From NCBI GenBank assembly GCA_040394775.1, contig JBEBRN010000004.1, forward strand, positions 1 to 64,000: a DNA stretch of 64,000 nt, in the 5' to 3' direction. The DNA is from 40-80 sp040394775 (lineage in GTDB: Bacteria; Bacteroidota; Bacteroidia; Flavobacteriales_D; Crocinitomicaceae). The notes under the pieces were generated by a model. It did not search any database. It was not told the DNA's origin and saw only the letters and a program-made list of their open reading frames with translations. Each line of letters begins with the position of its first letter. Within the stretch, counting starts at the first letter, position 1. Shown here piece by piece: positions 52,584 through 61,915 of the stretch. Made by a program: the position numbers and the translations under genes.

Positions 52584-53138
52584 TTAAATTTTTCGATCTG
52601 GATTCTTTGTCACAAATTGTTTCCATGAAGTAACAGATGACTTATTAATCTCTCCAATTCCTTTGGAAAAGAAATGACAAACAGCAACTGCCAAACCATC
52701 GGTTGCATCGAGGTATTTGGGCATTTCGGTAAAATTCAACAACTTCTGTAACATGATTGCTACTTGTTCCTTGGAGGCGTTTCCGTTTCCTACAATCGCT
52801 TGTTTGATGCGCCTTGGTGTGTATTCCTCGTAAGGTACAGATTGTGCCAAAGCAGCTGCAATAGCAACACCTTGTGCTCTTCCTAACTTTAACATAGATT
52901 GCACGTTTTTTCCAAAAAAAGGTGCTTCGATTGCTAATTCATCTGGATGATATTCAGCCACCAATTGAGCAACACGGTCGTAAATACGTTTTAATTTATC
53001 TGGATGGTTGTCAATCTTCCCTAATTGTAAAATTCCGAAATTAATTAATTCCATTTTTTTACCCTTAATTTGAATTAATCCATAACCCATTACGTTTGTA
53101 CCGGGATCAATTCCAAGAATTATTTTATCTTCGAGCAT
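52584..53138 (-). CDS. ruvC: Crossover junction endodeoxyribonuclease RuvC
   Basis: RuvC resolves Holliday junctions. The 184-residue protein has the catalytic Asp in ILGIDPGTNVMGYG, the Glu in ELAIEAPFFGKNVQSM, and the C-terminal acidic pair in YLDATDGLAVAVCH. All active-site residues are present. It faces a divergent flippase-like gene with only 15 bases between them. ruvA and ruvB are not nearby. Confidence 0.97.
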   Translation of the reverse strand: MLEDKIILGIDPGTNVMGYGLIQIKGKKMELINFGILQLGKIDNHPDKLKRIYDRVAQLVAEYHPDELAIEAPFFGKNVQSMLKLGRAQGVAIAAALAQSVPYEEYTPRRIKQAIVGNGNASKEQVAIMLQKLLNFTEMPKYLDATDGLAVAVCHFFSKGIGEINKSSVTSWKQFVTKNPDRKI

Positions 53139-53153
53139 TCTTTTTAAAGTTCA

Positions 53154-54077
53154 GTGTCTAAAACTACAAAATTCTATTCAAAAATCGCCCTTGCTGTTAA
53201 GATTACGGCCGCTATCATTTTTATGTGGATTCTTGTGAAGCAGCGATTTGTCATCAAAGAAATTAATTTTGACAGTATTTCTGAATTTAAAATAAGCCTC
53301 TTCCTTATTGTCCTACTGCTAACACCGCTCAATTGGTATTTCGAATATTTAAAATGGAAGTACACGCTAAAAACACTCGATTGCTATTCAAAAAAAGAAA
53401 GTACTGAATCATTTTTAAGTGGTATTTTTTCTGGATTCATTACGCCGAACTTTATCGGGAATTTTATTGGTCGTATGTTATACTACCCTTTTAAAACTCG
53501 ACCTAAAATTATCTTGTTCACACTTTTAGCAAGTTATTCTCAATTTTTTACCACGATTACAATTGGTATCGTTGCGTTGTTTTTACTTCCTTCACCTAAT
53601 GCATTTTTTTCGGCCACCTATAACTGGATTTTCTTGACACTTGTCATTATCGGTTGGATAGTGTATTTCTTCTTTGAAAAACTAAATCTTCAAAGAATCA
53701 GTGCGTTATCATTCTTTCGACATTTCAATAATTATCAAGCAAATGCACGATTAAAATGGCAATTCATCATCTTCAACGTCATCCGATATGCTATATTCTC
53801 GGTACAGTATTTACTGATGCTGAATGTTTTTAAAGTGGATTTTGACACCAGTTTATACAGCTACATCTTATTGATTTATTTGTGGAGTACTTTAATACCA
53901 AATTTCATCTGGGGAAAATTATTTCTGAGGGAAAGTGTGGCATTGGTTATTCTTTTGCCAATTATTGACAATGCGAGTATAATTTTAATTGCTACATTTT
54001 CATTATCCATCATCAATCAAATTATACCAGCTATTATAGGAATTCCCTATTTAATGAAAAAGAAAAAATATGAGTAG
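53154..54077 (+). CDS. Lysylphosphatidylglycerol synthase/flippase-like membrane protein
   Basis: This 307-residue polytopic protein has about eight hydrophobic segments and the UPF0104/AglD-like segment FLSGIFSGFITPNFIGNFIG. The start is GTG at 53154 (MSKTTKFYSK) because no ATG lies between ruvC and the first membrane segment. Such proteins move or modify lipids. It overlaps the glycosyltransferase gene by eight bases, so the two probably act together in envelope glycolipid synthesis. Confidence 0.82.
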   Translation: MSKTTKFYSKIALAVKITAAIIFMWILVKQRFVIKEINFDSISEFKISLFLIVLLLTPLNWYFEYLKWKYTLKTLDCYSKKESTESFLSGIFSGFITPNFIGNFIGRMLYYPFKTRPKIILFTLLASYSQFFTTITIGIVALFLLPSPNAFFSATYNWIFLTLVIIGWIVYFFFEKLNLQRISALSFFRHFNNYQANARLKWQFIIFNVIRYAIFSVQYLLMLNVFKVDFDTSLYSYILLIYLWSTLIPNFIWGKLFLRESVALVILLPIIDNASIILIATFSLSIINQIIPAIIGIPYLMKKKKYE

Positions 54078-55128
54078 TTTCTTTCTTTTCTTTACTGCAT
54101 TTACCGTTGTTATTTTGGTGGGACAGTTATCACTAAAAATTAAATCAACAAAGGAAAACAATCTTTTATCAAATCTAACGGTCATTATTCCTTTTCGAAA
54201 CGAAGCGAGAAACTTATCCTTATTACTTCATTCAATATCGCTTCAAGAAAAACGACCCGTTAAGTTTATCTTTGTGAACGACCATTCTGATGACGCATCC
54301 GTTGCAACGTTAGAAAATAATATCAACGATATTGAATATGAAATTCTCCACTTGAAAGACACATTTGGAAAAAAAGCAGCACTCAAAAAAGGAATTATTG
54401 CTGCCAACACTGATTATATCTTAACGCTGGATGCAGACATTCAACTTCCAGAAAACTATTTTAAGGCCTTATCTGAAATTCAACTAGGTGATGCTCATAT
54501 CCTTCCCGTACGTATTCAGAACATGCCCTATAGTGGTTTTTTCAACTTAGATTACTATTACTTGTTCATGCTTAATAATGGATTGCATTTCTTAAAACGT
54601 CCTTTTGCTGCTAGCGGTGCTAATTTTTTATTCAAGAAATCGATTTATAATGACTTTGTAGCGCAAGATCTTCACCAATCAGTGAGCAGTGGAGATGACC
54701 ACTATTTTTTAAACTATTTAGTGAAAAATAAAAAGGAAGTTCAATTATCAACGGATGAAGCTATTTGTGTTGGATCCAAGATTCCAAGTTCCTTTGTAGA
54801 TATTTTACAACAACGTGTTCGTTGGATTAAAAAGAGTTCTTCATTTTTAAGTGTTTCTGCATTGTTGATGGCCTTTATAGGAATCATTTACCATTGGGGC
54901 ATAATCGCTTTAATAGTGATTTATCCGAACAAAGTGGTTGAATTACTCCTCACCAAAATCGCTTTTGACAGTATCATTCTCTATCCTTATTTGATAAAAA
55001 TAGGGGAACGTTTTTCGTTGGTTCGAATGGCTATTTTTTCGTTGATTTATCCTTTCTGGATGCTCTTTGTGGGAGTTCTAACTGTCTTTATGCGCCCTCA
55101 GTGGAAAGGAAGAAAGGTACAGTTTTGA
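54070..55128 (+). CDS. Family 2 glycosyltransferase, membrane-bound
   Basis: This 352-residue GT2 enzyme has an N-terminal membrane segment, the GT-A fold with TVIIPFRNEARNLSLLL, FVNDHSDD and the DxD motif LTLDADIQLPENY, and the acceptor-side QQRVRWIKK motif (QxxRW). Two or three C-terminal membrane segments follow. QxxRW and multiple membrane spans are typical of processive or lipid-linked transferases. It overlaps the flippase-like gene and is followed by a structured intergenic element. Confidence 0.9.
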   Translation: MSSFFLFFTAFTVVILVGQLSLKIKSTKENNLLSNLTVIIPFRNEARNLSLLLHSISLQEKRPVKFIFVNDHSDDASVATLENNINDIEYEILHLKDTFGKKAALKKGIIAANTDYILTLDADIQLPENYFKALSEIQLGDAHILPVRIQNMPYSGFFNLDYYYLFMLNNGLHFLKRPFAASGANFLFKKSIYNDFVAQDLHQSVSSGDDHYFLNYLVKNKKEVQLSTDEAICVGSKIPSSFVDILQQRVRWIKKSSSFLSVSALLMAFIGIIYHWGIIALIVIYPNKVVELLLTKIAFDSIILYPYLIKIGERFSLVRMAIFSLIYPFWMLFVGVLTVFMRPQWKGRKVQF

Positions 55129-55134
55129 AAAAAA

Positions 55135-55212
55135 AATTACTCATTAAACAAAAGGCTAGACTAGTTCTTGAATAATATCAAGAGCTTTGTGAATAGTGTT
55201 TAATGAGTAATT
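55135..55212. repeat. Structured 78-bp element with 15-bp terminal arms
   Basis: AATTACTCATTAAAC (55135-55149) and GTTTAATGAGTAATT (55198-55212) are exact reverse complements. Inside, AGTTCTTGA and TCAAGAGCT form a second stem with one G-U pair and a 6-base loop. It begins seven bases after the glycosyltransferase stop codon. It could be a terminator, a small RNA or a short inverted-repeat mobile element. Confidence 0.7.
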
Positions 55213-55298
55213 CTAATATATAATTATCTCTTGCTCTCTTTTTGAGAGAGTTACTTTGCTAAAAATAATAAAAACGACCGCGTAAACTGATCTAGTTT

Positions 55299-55520
55299 TT
55301 AATATTCATCTTCGTTGAAGAGGAAATCATCTTTAGAAGGATAATCCGGCCATATTTCTTCAATACTTTCGTAAGCCTCGCCTTCATCTTCTAAGTCTTG
55401 CAAATTTTCAACTACTTCAAGAGGAGCTCCTGTTCTAATTGCAAAATCAATCAACTCATCTTTTGTTGCCGGCCAAGGCGCATCTTCTAAATAGGAAGCT
55501 AATTCAAGTGTCCAATACAT
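55299..55520 (-). CDS. DUF2795 domain protein
   Basis: This is a 73-residue acidic protein with the DUF2795 signature MYWTLELASYLEDAPWPATK and IRTGAPLEVVENLQDLEDEG. It is conserved in Bacteroidota as a single small gene. Its function is not known. No obvious operon partners. Confidence 0.9.
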   Translation of the reverse strand: MYWTLELASYLEDAPWPATKDELIDFAIRTGAPLEVVENLQDLEDEGEAYESIEEIWPDYPSKDDFLFNEDEY

Positions 55521-55626
55521 ACGCTTATTTTTAATCTTTGCGCAAAAATAGTTTTATTTTGAAAAAATACAAGCCTTTGATTGAAAAGAATTAATCGATA
55601 AATATAAGTTTCTAATTATCAGCACT

Positions 55627-56070
55627 TTATACATACCTAAATTTCATCACTACAAACGTGTTTTTATTTACCGTTATTTTAAAGTCATCAAACTTAGGGC
55701 GACTCCAACCTGAAAGATAATAATTCGAAAATGCAAAACCTTCTTGAGGCAGAATTCTATAATCCATTTTTCCGTTGTTGTTTTCATCATCTAGCATCGC
55801 AAAGCCGTAAACGCCACCTTCAATTGTAATCGTATGCTCTAAATATTGATTTTTAACATCGTTTTTGGGTATATATATTTGTTTAAAAGGTTTCTCTGCT
55901 TTAAAAGTCGTTTCATCTTTATAAAATTGAAGTTGAATTTGACCTTTAGAATTCCGAATATTGGTCATTTTAAACTTAACCGTATAGTCTTGTGCTTGTC
56001 GCATCCCTAAGAAGAAGAATCCTAGCATAAATAGACCTATAAAGCGGGCACTTAACTGAATGATTTTCAT
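55627..56070 (-). CDS. DUF2141 exported protein
   Basis: This 147-residue protein has a signal peptide (LSARFIGLFMLGFFFLGMRQ) and a DUF2141 beta-sandwich with the conserved YGFAMLDDENNNGKMDYRIL calcium-like loop and EGFAFSNYYLSGWSRPKFDDF. It is presumably periplasmic or surface-exposed and its role is unknown. It is the last gene of a three-gene minus-strand unit with the adenosyltransferase and methyltransferase. Confidence 0.88.
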   Translation of the reverse strand: MKIIQLSARFIGLFMLGFFFLGMRQAQDYTVKFKMTNIRNSKGQIQLQFYKDETTFKAEKPFKQIYIPKNDVKNQYLEHTITIEGGVYGFAMLDDENNNGKMDYRILPQEGFAFSNYYLSGWSRPKFDDFKITVNKNTFVVMKFRYV

Positions 56071-56093
56071 ATTATGATTTAGTATATAATCGA

Positions 56094-56651
56094 TTATTCT
56101 TCCATTTTAGGAATCCAAGCAATTTCCTTTGCTTTTAACTTCATTGTCATGTAACGAGATAAAACAAACAAATAATCGCTCAAGCGGTTCAAATACGGTA
56201 AAATATTTTCATCTAAGGGCGTTTCTTCGTCTGCTACACCCACTACTAAACGTTCTGCTCTTCGGCATATTGTTCGCGCCACGTGACAAAAAGAAATGGT
56301 TAGATGACCACCTGGAAGAACAAACTTTCTTAACGGCTCCAATTGGCGGTCCATTTCATCAATCTTCTCTTCTAAATAAGTAATGTCACTAGGAAAAAGT
56401 GGTGGTAAAGGCATTTTATTTTTCTCTGGATCTGCTGCAAGGTTTGACCCAATGGTAAACAGTCGATCTTGAATAACTAGGATTTGTTCGACAACACTTT
56501 CATCTTCAATTGAATCTCGTATCAATCCAATATGTGAATTTAATTCATCCACTGTACCATACGACTCAATTCGCAATGAATGCTTGGAAACACGTGTTCC
56601 GCCAATTAAACTTGTTTTTCCTTTATCTCCTCCTTTTGTATATATTTTCAT
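56094..56651 (-). CDS. Corrinoid adenosyltransferase (PduO type)
   Basis: This enzyme adenosylates cob(I)alamin to coenzyme B12. The 185-residue protein has the ATP-binding N terminus MKIYTKGGDKGKTSLIGGTR, RIESYGTVDELNSHIG and the C-terminal CRRAERLVVG, LPYLNRLSDYLFVLSRY blocks. It overlaps the upstream methyltransferase gene by four bases. No corrin biosynthesis genes are in the window, so it probably works with imported corrinoid. Confidence 0.94.
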   Translation of the reverse strand: MKIYTKGGDKGKTSLIGGTRVSKHSLRIESYGTVDELNSHIGLIRDSIEDESVVEQILVIQDRLFTIGSNLAADPEKNKMPLPPLFPSDITYLEEKIDEMDRQLEPLRKFVLPGGHLTISFCHVARTICRRAERLVVGVADEETPLDENILPYLNRLSDYLFVLSRYMTMKLKAKEIAWIPKMEE

Positions 56652-57424
56652 AATAAACTTTTTAAAACATTTTTTAGTCGAACAACAAAATGTTGCTTGT
56701 TCTGATGATGACGTTTCATCACTATTCCAAATTTAAATAAATCAAGTGACAAATGATAGTGATTATCTAAAATTATTTCATTCCAAGCAATCACCATGCT
56801 ACTACTCCATCGAATATCATCTAAAATAAAAATCGTTTCATCGTGGCTGTTCTTTTCAAGTAGATTTAAATAGTTTCTTAACGCTTCTCCATCGTGATGT
56901 CCATCAATAAAAATAAGGTCATAAATAGTCGAATCATTTTCTATAAAGTGCTGAAAAGTGTCATTTACAAACGCTACTTTTGCCGTTGTTTCAGGGAAAT
57001 ATTTCTTTGCAAACTGTTGGGTTATCGGACATGCATCGACGGTCACTACTCTTTCACTATCGTACGTTAATGCAAAAGTTCCGACTCCTAGAGATGTGCC
57101 TAATTCAAGTACATTTTTAGGTTTATAGTATCCTGACAGTTGACTTAAAACTTGTAAAAACGCACCTTTTGTCGCTGCACTTTTGTATACTTCATTCACT
57201 TTACGAATCGTTTGTAGTTTTCGAGATCCGGCACCAAAATCTTTCATTTCAAAAGAAGAAGTGTCCAATTTCAAACCTTTTTGCTGTTTCTTACGTTCTC
57301 TTAGAAATAAATCGTTCAACTCTAACGTTAAACACTTATCTTTAAAGTCGTAAACAAACGGCGAATGAAAAGCGTGTCTCCCTTTGGAATTGTACACATA
57401 TTTTATATATTCGCTCACTACCAT
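56648..57424 (-). CDS. Class I SAM-dependent methyltransferase
   Basis: This 258-residue methyltransferase has motif I in NVLELGTSLGVGTFALTYD and downstream RVVTVDACPI, YDLIFIDGHHDGEALRNYLNLL and IFILDDIRWSSSMV, features of the O-methyltransferase/caffeoyl-CoA type. The N-terminal segment HAFHSPFVYDFKDKCLT is conserved in Bacteroidota members. The substrate is unknown. It heads the unit with the corrinoid adenosyltransferase and is divergent from the DUF4301 gene. Confidence 0.88.
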   Translation of the reverse strand: MVVSEYIKYVYNSKGRHAFHSPFVYDFKDKCLTLELNDLFLRERKKQQKGLKLDTSSFEMKDFGAGSRKLQTIRKVNEVYKSAATKGAFLQVLSQLSGYYKPKNVLELGTSLGVGTFALTYDSERVVTVDACPITQQFAKKYFPETTAKVAFVNDTFQHFIENDSTIYDLIFIDGHHDGEALRNYLNLLEKNSHDETIFILDDIRWSSSMVIAWNEIILDNHYHLSLDLFKFGIVMKRHHQNKQHFVVRLKNVLKSLL

Positions 57425-57458
57425 ATTGAAAACAAAAGTAATGTAATTTAGCTAAATA

Positions 57459-58868
57459 ATGAATAGTCAAATCTCTGAAAATACAGTTATAGAAACACAA
57501 CGGAAACGCTCATTTACCGCACCTGCAAAATTAGATATTGTTGCGACTTGTAAAATAGGAAAAGGAATATTGAAATTGCCAGAAATTGCCAAAAACGACT
57601 TCATTGAACTGTATAATAACACCAATCCTACTACGACCTTTTTTATTCCAGCATCAGGCTCTGGCTCAAGGATGTTTGAATTCTTATTCAATTTCTTAAC
57701 TGCACCAGATGACGAAAATCAAAGCAAAGTGGAGCGCTTTATCAATCACTTTGATGATTTTGCTTTTTCAAAGAGAGTGAATCCTGAAGTTTTACATTCG
57801 CTAAAAAGTGGAAAAATATCACTTGAAATTTTTATCGACTATCTACTTACAAATGATGGTGGACTTAATTTTGGGCTTTTACCCAAAGGTCTTATTCCTT
57901 TTCATCGGATTGGCCCTTTTATTTTAACGCCTTTTCAAAGTCACATTGTACAAGGAATGGAAATTACGCAAGGTTCTCCTAATTTTCATTTCACTATAAA
58001 TAAACATTTTCAAAAAGCAATTGAACAAGAGCAAAAGAACATTGAAAATTTAACGGCTAAAACAGCTCAAATTAACTATTCCGTTCAGGAGTCCAAAACA
58101 GATTCCTATATTTTCGATGAACATCAAGAATTGGTATTAGACAAGGACAAAAACCCTTTGAAAAGACCTGCAGGTCACGGTGCCCTTTTAGAAAATTTAT
58201 CGACCATCAAAAGTGATGTTATTTTCGTGAAGAATATCGATAATCTTCAACACTTTAATAAAAGTAACCACACCAAAGAAACATTTCAATTTATCGGAGG
58301 TCTATTAATTGCTGTTGAAAAAGAACGAAATCAACTTCTCTCCGATTTTTCATTAGAGAAATTCCATATTTTCAATACTAAATATGAAATCTTATTACCT
58401 GAAGAGTTGCATCATTTGTCAGAAGAACAAATTACATCCATCTTGAATTTACCGATACGTATTTGTGGCATGGTGAGAAATGAAGGTGAACCTGGAGGCG
58501 GTCCATTTTGGCTCAAATCAGATGGTATCTCCCGTAAACAAATCATAGAAAAAGCACAAATTAGCACAACCGACAAACAATACAACTTACTGATTAATAG
58601 CACCCATTTCAATCCTGTCATCATGGCTTTAAAGAATGCTGATAAAGATGGAAATCCTTTTGATTTAAATCAATTAGTAGATGAAAATCAATATTTGCGT
58701 GCTAAAAAGTCCTACAAAGGACGAAAAATATTTTTCACGGAAAGACCAGGATTATGGAATGGAAGTATGCATAATTGGTTATCCATATTCGTGGAAATTC
58801 CTCCAGAAACTTTCAGCCCTGTAAAAACTATTTTAGACTTATTAAAACCCATTCATAAGGAAAGTTAA
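57459..58868 (+). CDS. DUF4301 domain protein
   Basis: This 469-residue protein is restricted mainly to Bacteroidota. The N-terminal part contains TFFIPASGSGSRMFEFL, a nucleotidyltransferase-like glycine-rich loop, followed by GLLPKGLIPFH, RPAGHGALLENL and VRNEGEPGGGPFWLKSDG. The pattern suggests a nucleotide- or sugar-phosphate-binding fold, but no reaction is established. It is divergent from the methyltransferase and ends before the trxA promoter region. Confidence 0.88.
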   Translation: MNSQISENTVIETQRKRSFTAPAKLDIVATCKIGKGILKLPEIAKNDFIELYNNTNPTTTFFIPASGSGSRMFEFLFNFLTAPDDENQSKVERFINHFDDFAFSKRVNPEVLHSLKSGKISLEIFIDYLLTNDGGLNFGLLPKGLIPFHRIGPFILTPFQSHIVQGMEITQGSPNFHFTINKHFQKAIEQEQKNIENLTAKTAQINYSVQESKTDSYIFDEHQELVLDKDKNPLKRPAGHGALLENLSTIKSDVIFVKNIDNLQHFNKSNHTKETFQFIGGLLIAVEKERNQLLSDFSLEKFHIFNTKYEILLPEELHHLSEEQITSILNLPIRICGMVRNEGEPGGGPFWLKSDGISRKQIIEKAQISTTDKQYNLLINSTHFNPVIMALKNADKDGNPFDLNQLVDENQYLRAKKSYKGRKIFFTERPGLWNGSMHNWLSIFVEIPPETFSPVKTILDLLKPIHKES

Positions 58869-58926
58869 TCTATTATAAAAATTGATTTTAATAGGATAGG
58901 AGTTCTTCTACTAAAGCTATGTAACT

Positions 58927-58964
58927 AAAGTAGCTGTATGACTAGGGCAAACTAGCTACTTTTG
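58927..58964 (+). promoter_or_regulatory. trxA promoter with overlapping inverted repeat
   Basis: The -7 box TACTTTTG (58957-58964) is overlapped by the right arm of an exact inverted repeat, AAAGTAGCT (58927-58935) / AGCTACTTT (58954-58962). A second imperfect stem (ATATCCTCCC...GGGAGATAT) lies in the roughly 90-base leader before the ATG at 59063. Confidence 0.55.
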
Positions 58965-59062
58965 TAGTATGAAAAAAATATATCCTCCCAATGAATGAAT
59001 GATTTATTCCAAATCGGGAGATATGATAAAACAGCGCTAATAACCTTTAAAATTAAACACAT

Positions 59063-59356
59063 ATGACTTTTAATGAAATTATCAATCAGGATAAACCCGT
59101 ATTAGTAGATTTCTCCGCAGCATGGTGTGGACCTTGTAAAATGATGGTGCCAATATTAGATGATCTCAAAAAACGTGTGGGTGATACAGCGGATATTATA
59201 AAAATAGACGTTGATCAAAATCCTGCAGCAGCAACATCTTATCAAATTCGTGGTGTACCGACACTTATCGTATTTAAGAATGGGAAGATTCTATGGAGAC
59301 AATCAGGAGTTATACCAGCTAATGAGCTAGAAAGTCTACTGAAACAGAATATGTAA
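59063..59356 (+). CDS. Thioredoxin
   Basis: This 97-residue single-domain thioredoxin has the WCGPCK active site (C22, C25), the cis-proline loop RGVPTLIVFKNGK and no signal peptide, so it is cytoplasmic. It reduces protein disulfides using thioredoxin reductase. It is a single-gene unit, with an inverted repeat over its promoter and a strong terminator after it that is shared with the convergent serS gene. Confidence 0.96.
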   Translation: MTFNEIINQDKPVLVDFSAAWCGPCKMMVPILDDLKKRVGDTADIIKIDVDQNPAAATSYQIRGVPTLIVFKNGKILWRQSGVIPANELESLLKQNM

Positions 59357-59371
59357 CGAAAAAATTCATAA

Positions 59372-59406
59372 AAAAATCCTCCTCTTAAAATTAAGGGAGG
59401 ATTTTT
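59372..59406. terminator. Bidirectional terminator between trxA and serS
   Basis: AAAAATCCTCC (59372-59382) pairs with GGAGGATTTTT (59396-59406). The loop can extend the stem through TTAA/TTAA. T tracts on both strands serve the two convergent genes. Confidence 0.85.
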
Positions 59407-59424
59407 AATTTGATATAAACAGTA

Positions 59425-60699
59425 TTACCCTATCTTATCGAACTTCGTATAAGGAATCAATACTTCTGGAATAGAAATTGTTCCATCGGGATTTTGATTA
59501 TTCTCTAATAAGGCAGCCACAATACGAGGTAAAGCTAAAGCCGAACCATTCAATGTATGCGCTAGCTGTGTTTTCTTATCTGCTGATTTAAAACGTAATT
59601 TTAAACGATTTGCTTGGAAGGTGTCAAAGCGAGAAACAGAAGAAACTTCTAACCATTTTTCTTGAGCAGCAGAAAAGACTTCGAAATCATAGGTTAATGC
59701 AGATGTAAAACCAACATCTCCACCACATAGACGTAAAATACGATAATGCAATCCTAATTTTTCGAGTAATCCTCTTACGTGCTGTACCATTTCTTCTAAT
59801 GCTTTTGCCGTATTTTTTGGATGTTCAATACGAACAATTTCCACTTTATCAAATTGATGTAAGCGATTTAACCCACGAACATCCTTTCCATAAGACCCTG
59901 CTTCACGACGGAAACATGGCGTATATCCTGTTATTTTAATGGAAAAATTTTCATCTGGTAAAATCACATCACGGTACAAGTTCGTCAATGGAACCTCAGC
60001 TGTCGGAATTAAATATAAATCATCTACTGTACAATGATACATTTGTCCTTCTTTATCGGGTAATTGTCCCGTACCGTATCCACTCGCTTCGTTAACAAGA
60101 AGAGGTGGTATAATTTCTTCGTATCCTGATTTTTCAGCTTCGTCGATAAAAAATTGAATCAATGCACGCTGTAACTTAGCTCCTTTTCCTTTGTAAACAG
60201 GAAAGCCAGCCCCCGTGATTTTCACACCTAATTCAAAATCAATTAAGTCAAACTTTTTAGCCAATTCCCAATGCGGCAAGGCTTCACAACCAAACTCACA
60301 TTTACTTCCAACTTCATCAACTACTTCATTATCTGCTTCACTTTTACCTTGTTTTACCAATTCATTTGGAACGTTTGGTAACGTGTACATCAATGTTTGT
60401 ATTTCAGCTTCTAGTTCACTGACAATCCCTTTTAAATGACTTTCTTTTTCTTTTAAAGTGGCTGTTTTTTCCTTTAATGTATTTGCTTCTGCGTGATTTC
60501 CTTGCTTAAACAATTCGCCTACCTTTTTGGAAATAAGATTCATCTCAGCAATAATGGATTCCATTTCTGCTTTCGTTTCTCTCCAAGTTTGGTCTTTTTC
60601 TAAAATTTCTTCAACAGTGGCCGTCGCATCAATATTTCTTTTCTTTAAACCTTCGATTACTGCTTCTTTTTCTGAACGAATTCGCTGTATTTCTAACAT
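59425..60699 (-). CDS. serS: Serine--tRNA ligase
   Basis: SerRS charges tRNA-Ser. The 424-residue class II synthetase has the N-terminal coiled-coil arm (about residues 30-105), motif 2 in GYTPCFRREAGSYGKDVRGLNRLHQFDKVEI, motif 3 in LNGSALALPRIVAALLENNQ (read as adjacent blocks), and TAEVPLTNLYRD. Length and all catalytic motifs are normal. It converges with trxA and lies downstream of rplU-rpmA on the same strand, 116 bp after rpmA. Confidence 0.98.
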   Translation of the reverse strand: MLEIQRIRSEKEAVIEGLKKRNIDATATVEEILEKDQTWRETKAEMESIIAEMNLISKKVGELFKQGNHAEANTLKEKTATLKEKESHLKGIVSELEAEIQTLMYTLPNVPNELVKQGKSEADNEVVDEVGSKCEFGCEALPHWELAKKFDLIDFELGVKITGAGFPVYKGKGAKLQRALIQFFIDEAEKSGYEEIIPPLLVNEASGYGTGQLPDKEGQMYHCTVDDLYLIPTAEVPLTNLYRDVILPDENFSIKITGYTPCFRREAGSYGKDVRGLNRLHQFDKVEIVRIEHPKNTAKALEEMVQHVRGLLEKLGLHYRILRLCGGDVGFTSALTYDFEVFSAAQEKWLEVSSVSRFDTFQANRLKLRFKSADKKTQLAHTLNGSALALPRIVAALLENNQNPDGTISIPEVLIPYTKFDKIG

Positions 60700-60815
60700 G
60701 ACTTGATAAAATTTATGGCTAAATTAATAAAACAATGAAAAACACTTACAAAACTTGTAAAAATAAAAAACGGATTCCGAAACTCGAAACCCGTTTATAT
60801 ATAATCTTTTAACGC

Positions 60816-61085
60816 TTAAGCTTCAGTAGTTTCAAATGGAACTACAGAAACAAACGAACGGTTATCTTTTTTCTTACGAAATTCAACTAATCCGTCCTTT
60901 AGAGCGAATAATGTATGATCTTTTCCGATACCAACATTATCACCTGGGTGATGAGCAGTACCACGTTGACGAATAATAATATTCCCAGCAATTGCTGCTT
61001 GACCACCGAAAATTTTAACGCCTAAACGCTTGCTATGAGATTCACGACCGTTCTTAGAACTACCGGCCCCTTTTTTATGTGCCAT
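60816..61085 (-). CDS. rpmA: 50S ribosomal protein L27
   Basis: The 89-residue protein MAHKKGAGSSKNGRESHSKR with GNIIIRQRGTAHHPGDNVG is a typical L27 with a short N terminus that reaches the peptidyl-transferase centre. It follows rplU by 41 bp, the universal pair. Confidence 0.98.
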   Translation of the reverse strand: MAHKKGAGSSKNGRESHSKRLGVKIFGGQAAIAGNIIIRQRGTAHHPGDNVGIGKDHTLFALKDGLVEFRKKKDNRSFVSVVPFETTEA

Positions 61086-61126
61086 TTTCTTTAATTTTTA
61101 ATTCTTGAAATCAAGAAAGTCAATAT

Positions 61127-61438
61127 TTATAAATTTATATCAGCAATTTTGATCGCAGTAAATTGTTGTCTGTGACCGTTGGATTTCTGATATCCTTTTC
61201 TTCTTTTCTTTTTGAAAACAATTACTTTGTTTCCTTTTACGTGCTCAAGAACTTCCACAGAAATCTTAGCTCCGGTTATAGCTGGGGCGCCTAAAGTGAT
61301 TTTTCCACCATTGTCTACTAAAAGTACTTTGTCAAAGTCTAACTTTGCTCCTACTTCTGCAGCCAATCTATGAACATAAACCTTTTGGTCTTTTTCAACT
61401 TTGAATTGTTGCCCTGCTATCTCTACAATTGCGTACAT
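61127..61438 (-). CDS. rplU: 50S ribosomal protein L21
   Basis: The 103-residue protein MYAIVEIAGQQFKVEKDQKV with KVIVFKKKRRKGYQKSNGHR is standard L21. It is the first gene of the rplU-rpmA pair, preceded by a 477-bp stretch without a recognised gene. Confidence 0.98.
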   Translation of the reverse strand: MYAIVEIAGQQFKVEKDQKVYVHRLAAEVGAKLDFDKVLLVDNGGKITLGAPAITGAKISVEVLEHVKGNKVIVFKKKRRKGYQKSNGHRQQFTAIKIADINL

Positions 61439-61915
61439 ATAGCTTAGTTTAATTTATTAATTCAATTAACGAGGTGCAAATATATTCAATTATTTTGATT
61501 CTACAATAAGCTATCTGTAATTTTCTCTTAAAAAAGCATTTATCTCTCTCAAAATACTAGAAAAATAAATTTTAAGTAGAAACAGCGTTAAAAAAGATGG
61601 TGGTTATGAATGCTTATTTGGCTGCTAAAAACAAAATAATAAAGGACACCGAAATGCCCTTTATTATACCTAAAACAGTGATTAGAATAGGGTTAAAAAA
61701 CTCACGTTTTCTTCTACAAAGATAGAGGGCTACCTTCTAATCTGAAATACGCATAACGACGTATTTGTTTCATTTAGATAATAACAAAAAGCTTTTAATT
61801 TTTGAAAGCAAACCAATATCACATGTTATTCGAACAACTTACGATTCGATACTATTGATATAATGAGAGAATGGCTAAGGGTTGGTATACATGAAGAGTT
61901 AAAGCGATAATCATT
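61439..61915. other. Gene-free stretch before rplU
   Basis: These 477 bp hold no convincing gene. A hairpin TAATAAAGG (61637-61645) / CCTTTATTA (61658-61666) is the only clear structure. A 42-codon open frame (61597-61725, plus strand) crosses it but has no family resemblance. The region likely includes the rplU promoter near 61440-61500, although I could not identify a full consensus. Confidence 0.5.

Noticed and set aside
61597..61725. 42-codon open frame before rplU
   Set aside because: No family resemblance and it spans a hairpin; could be checked by conservation.
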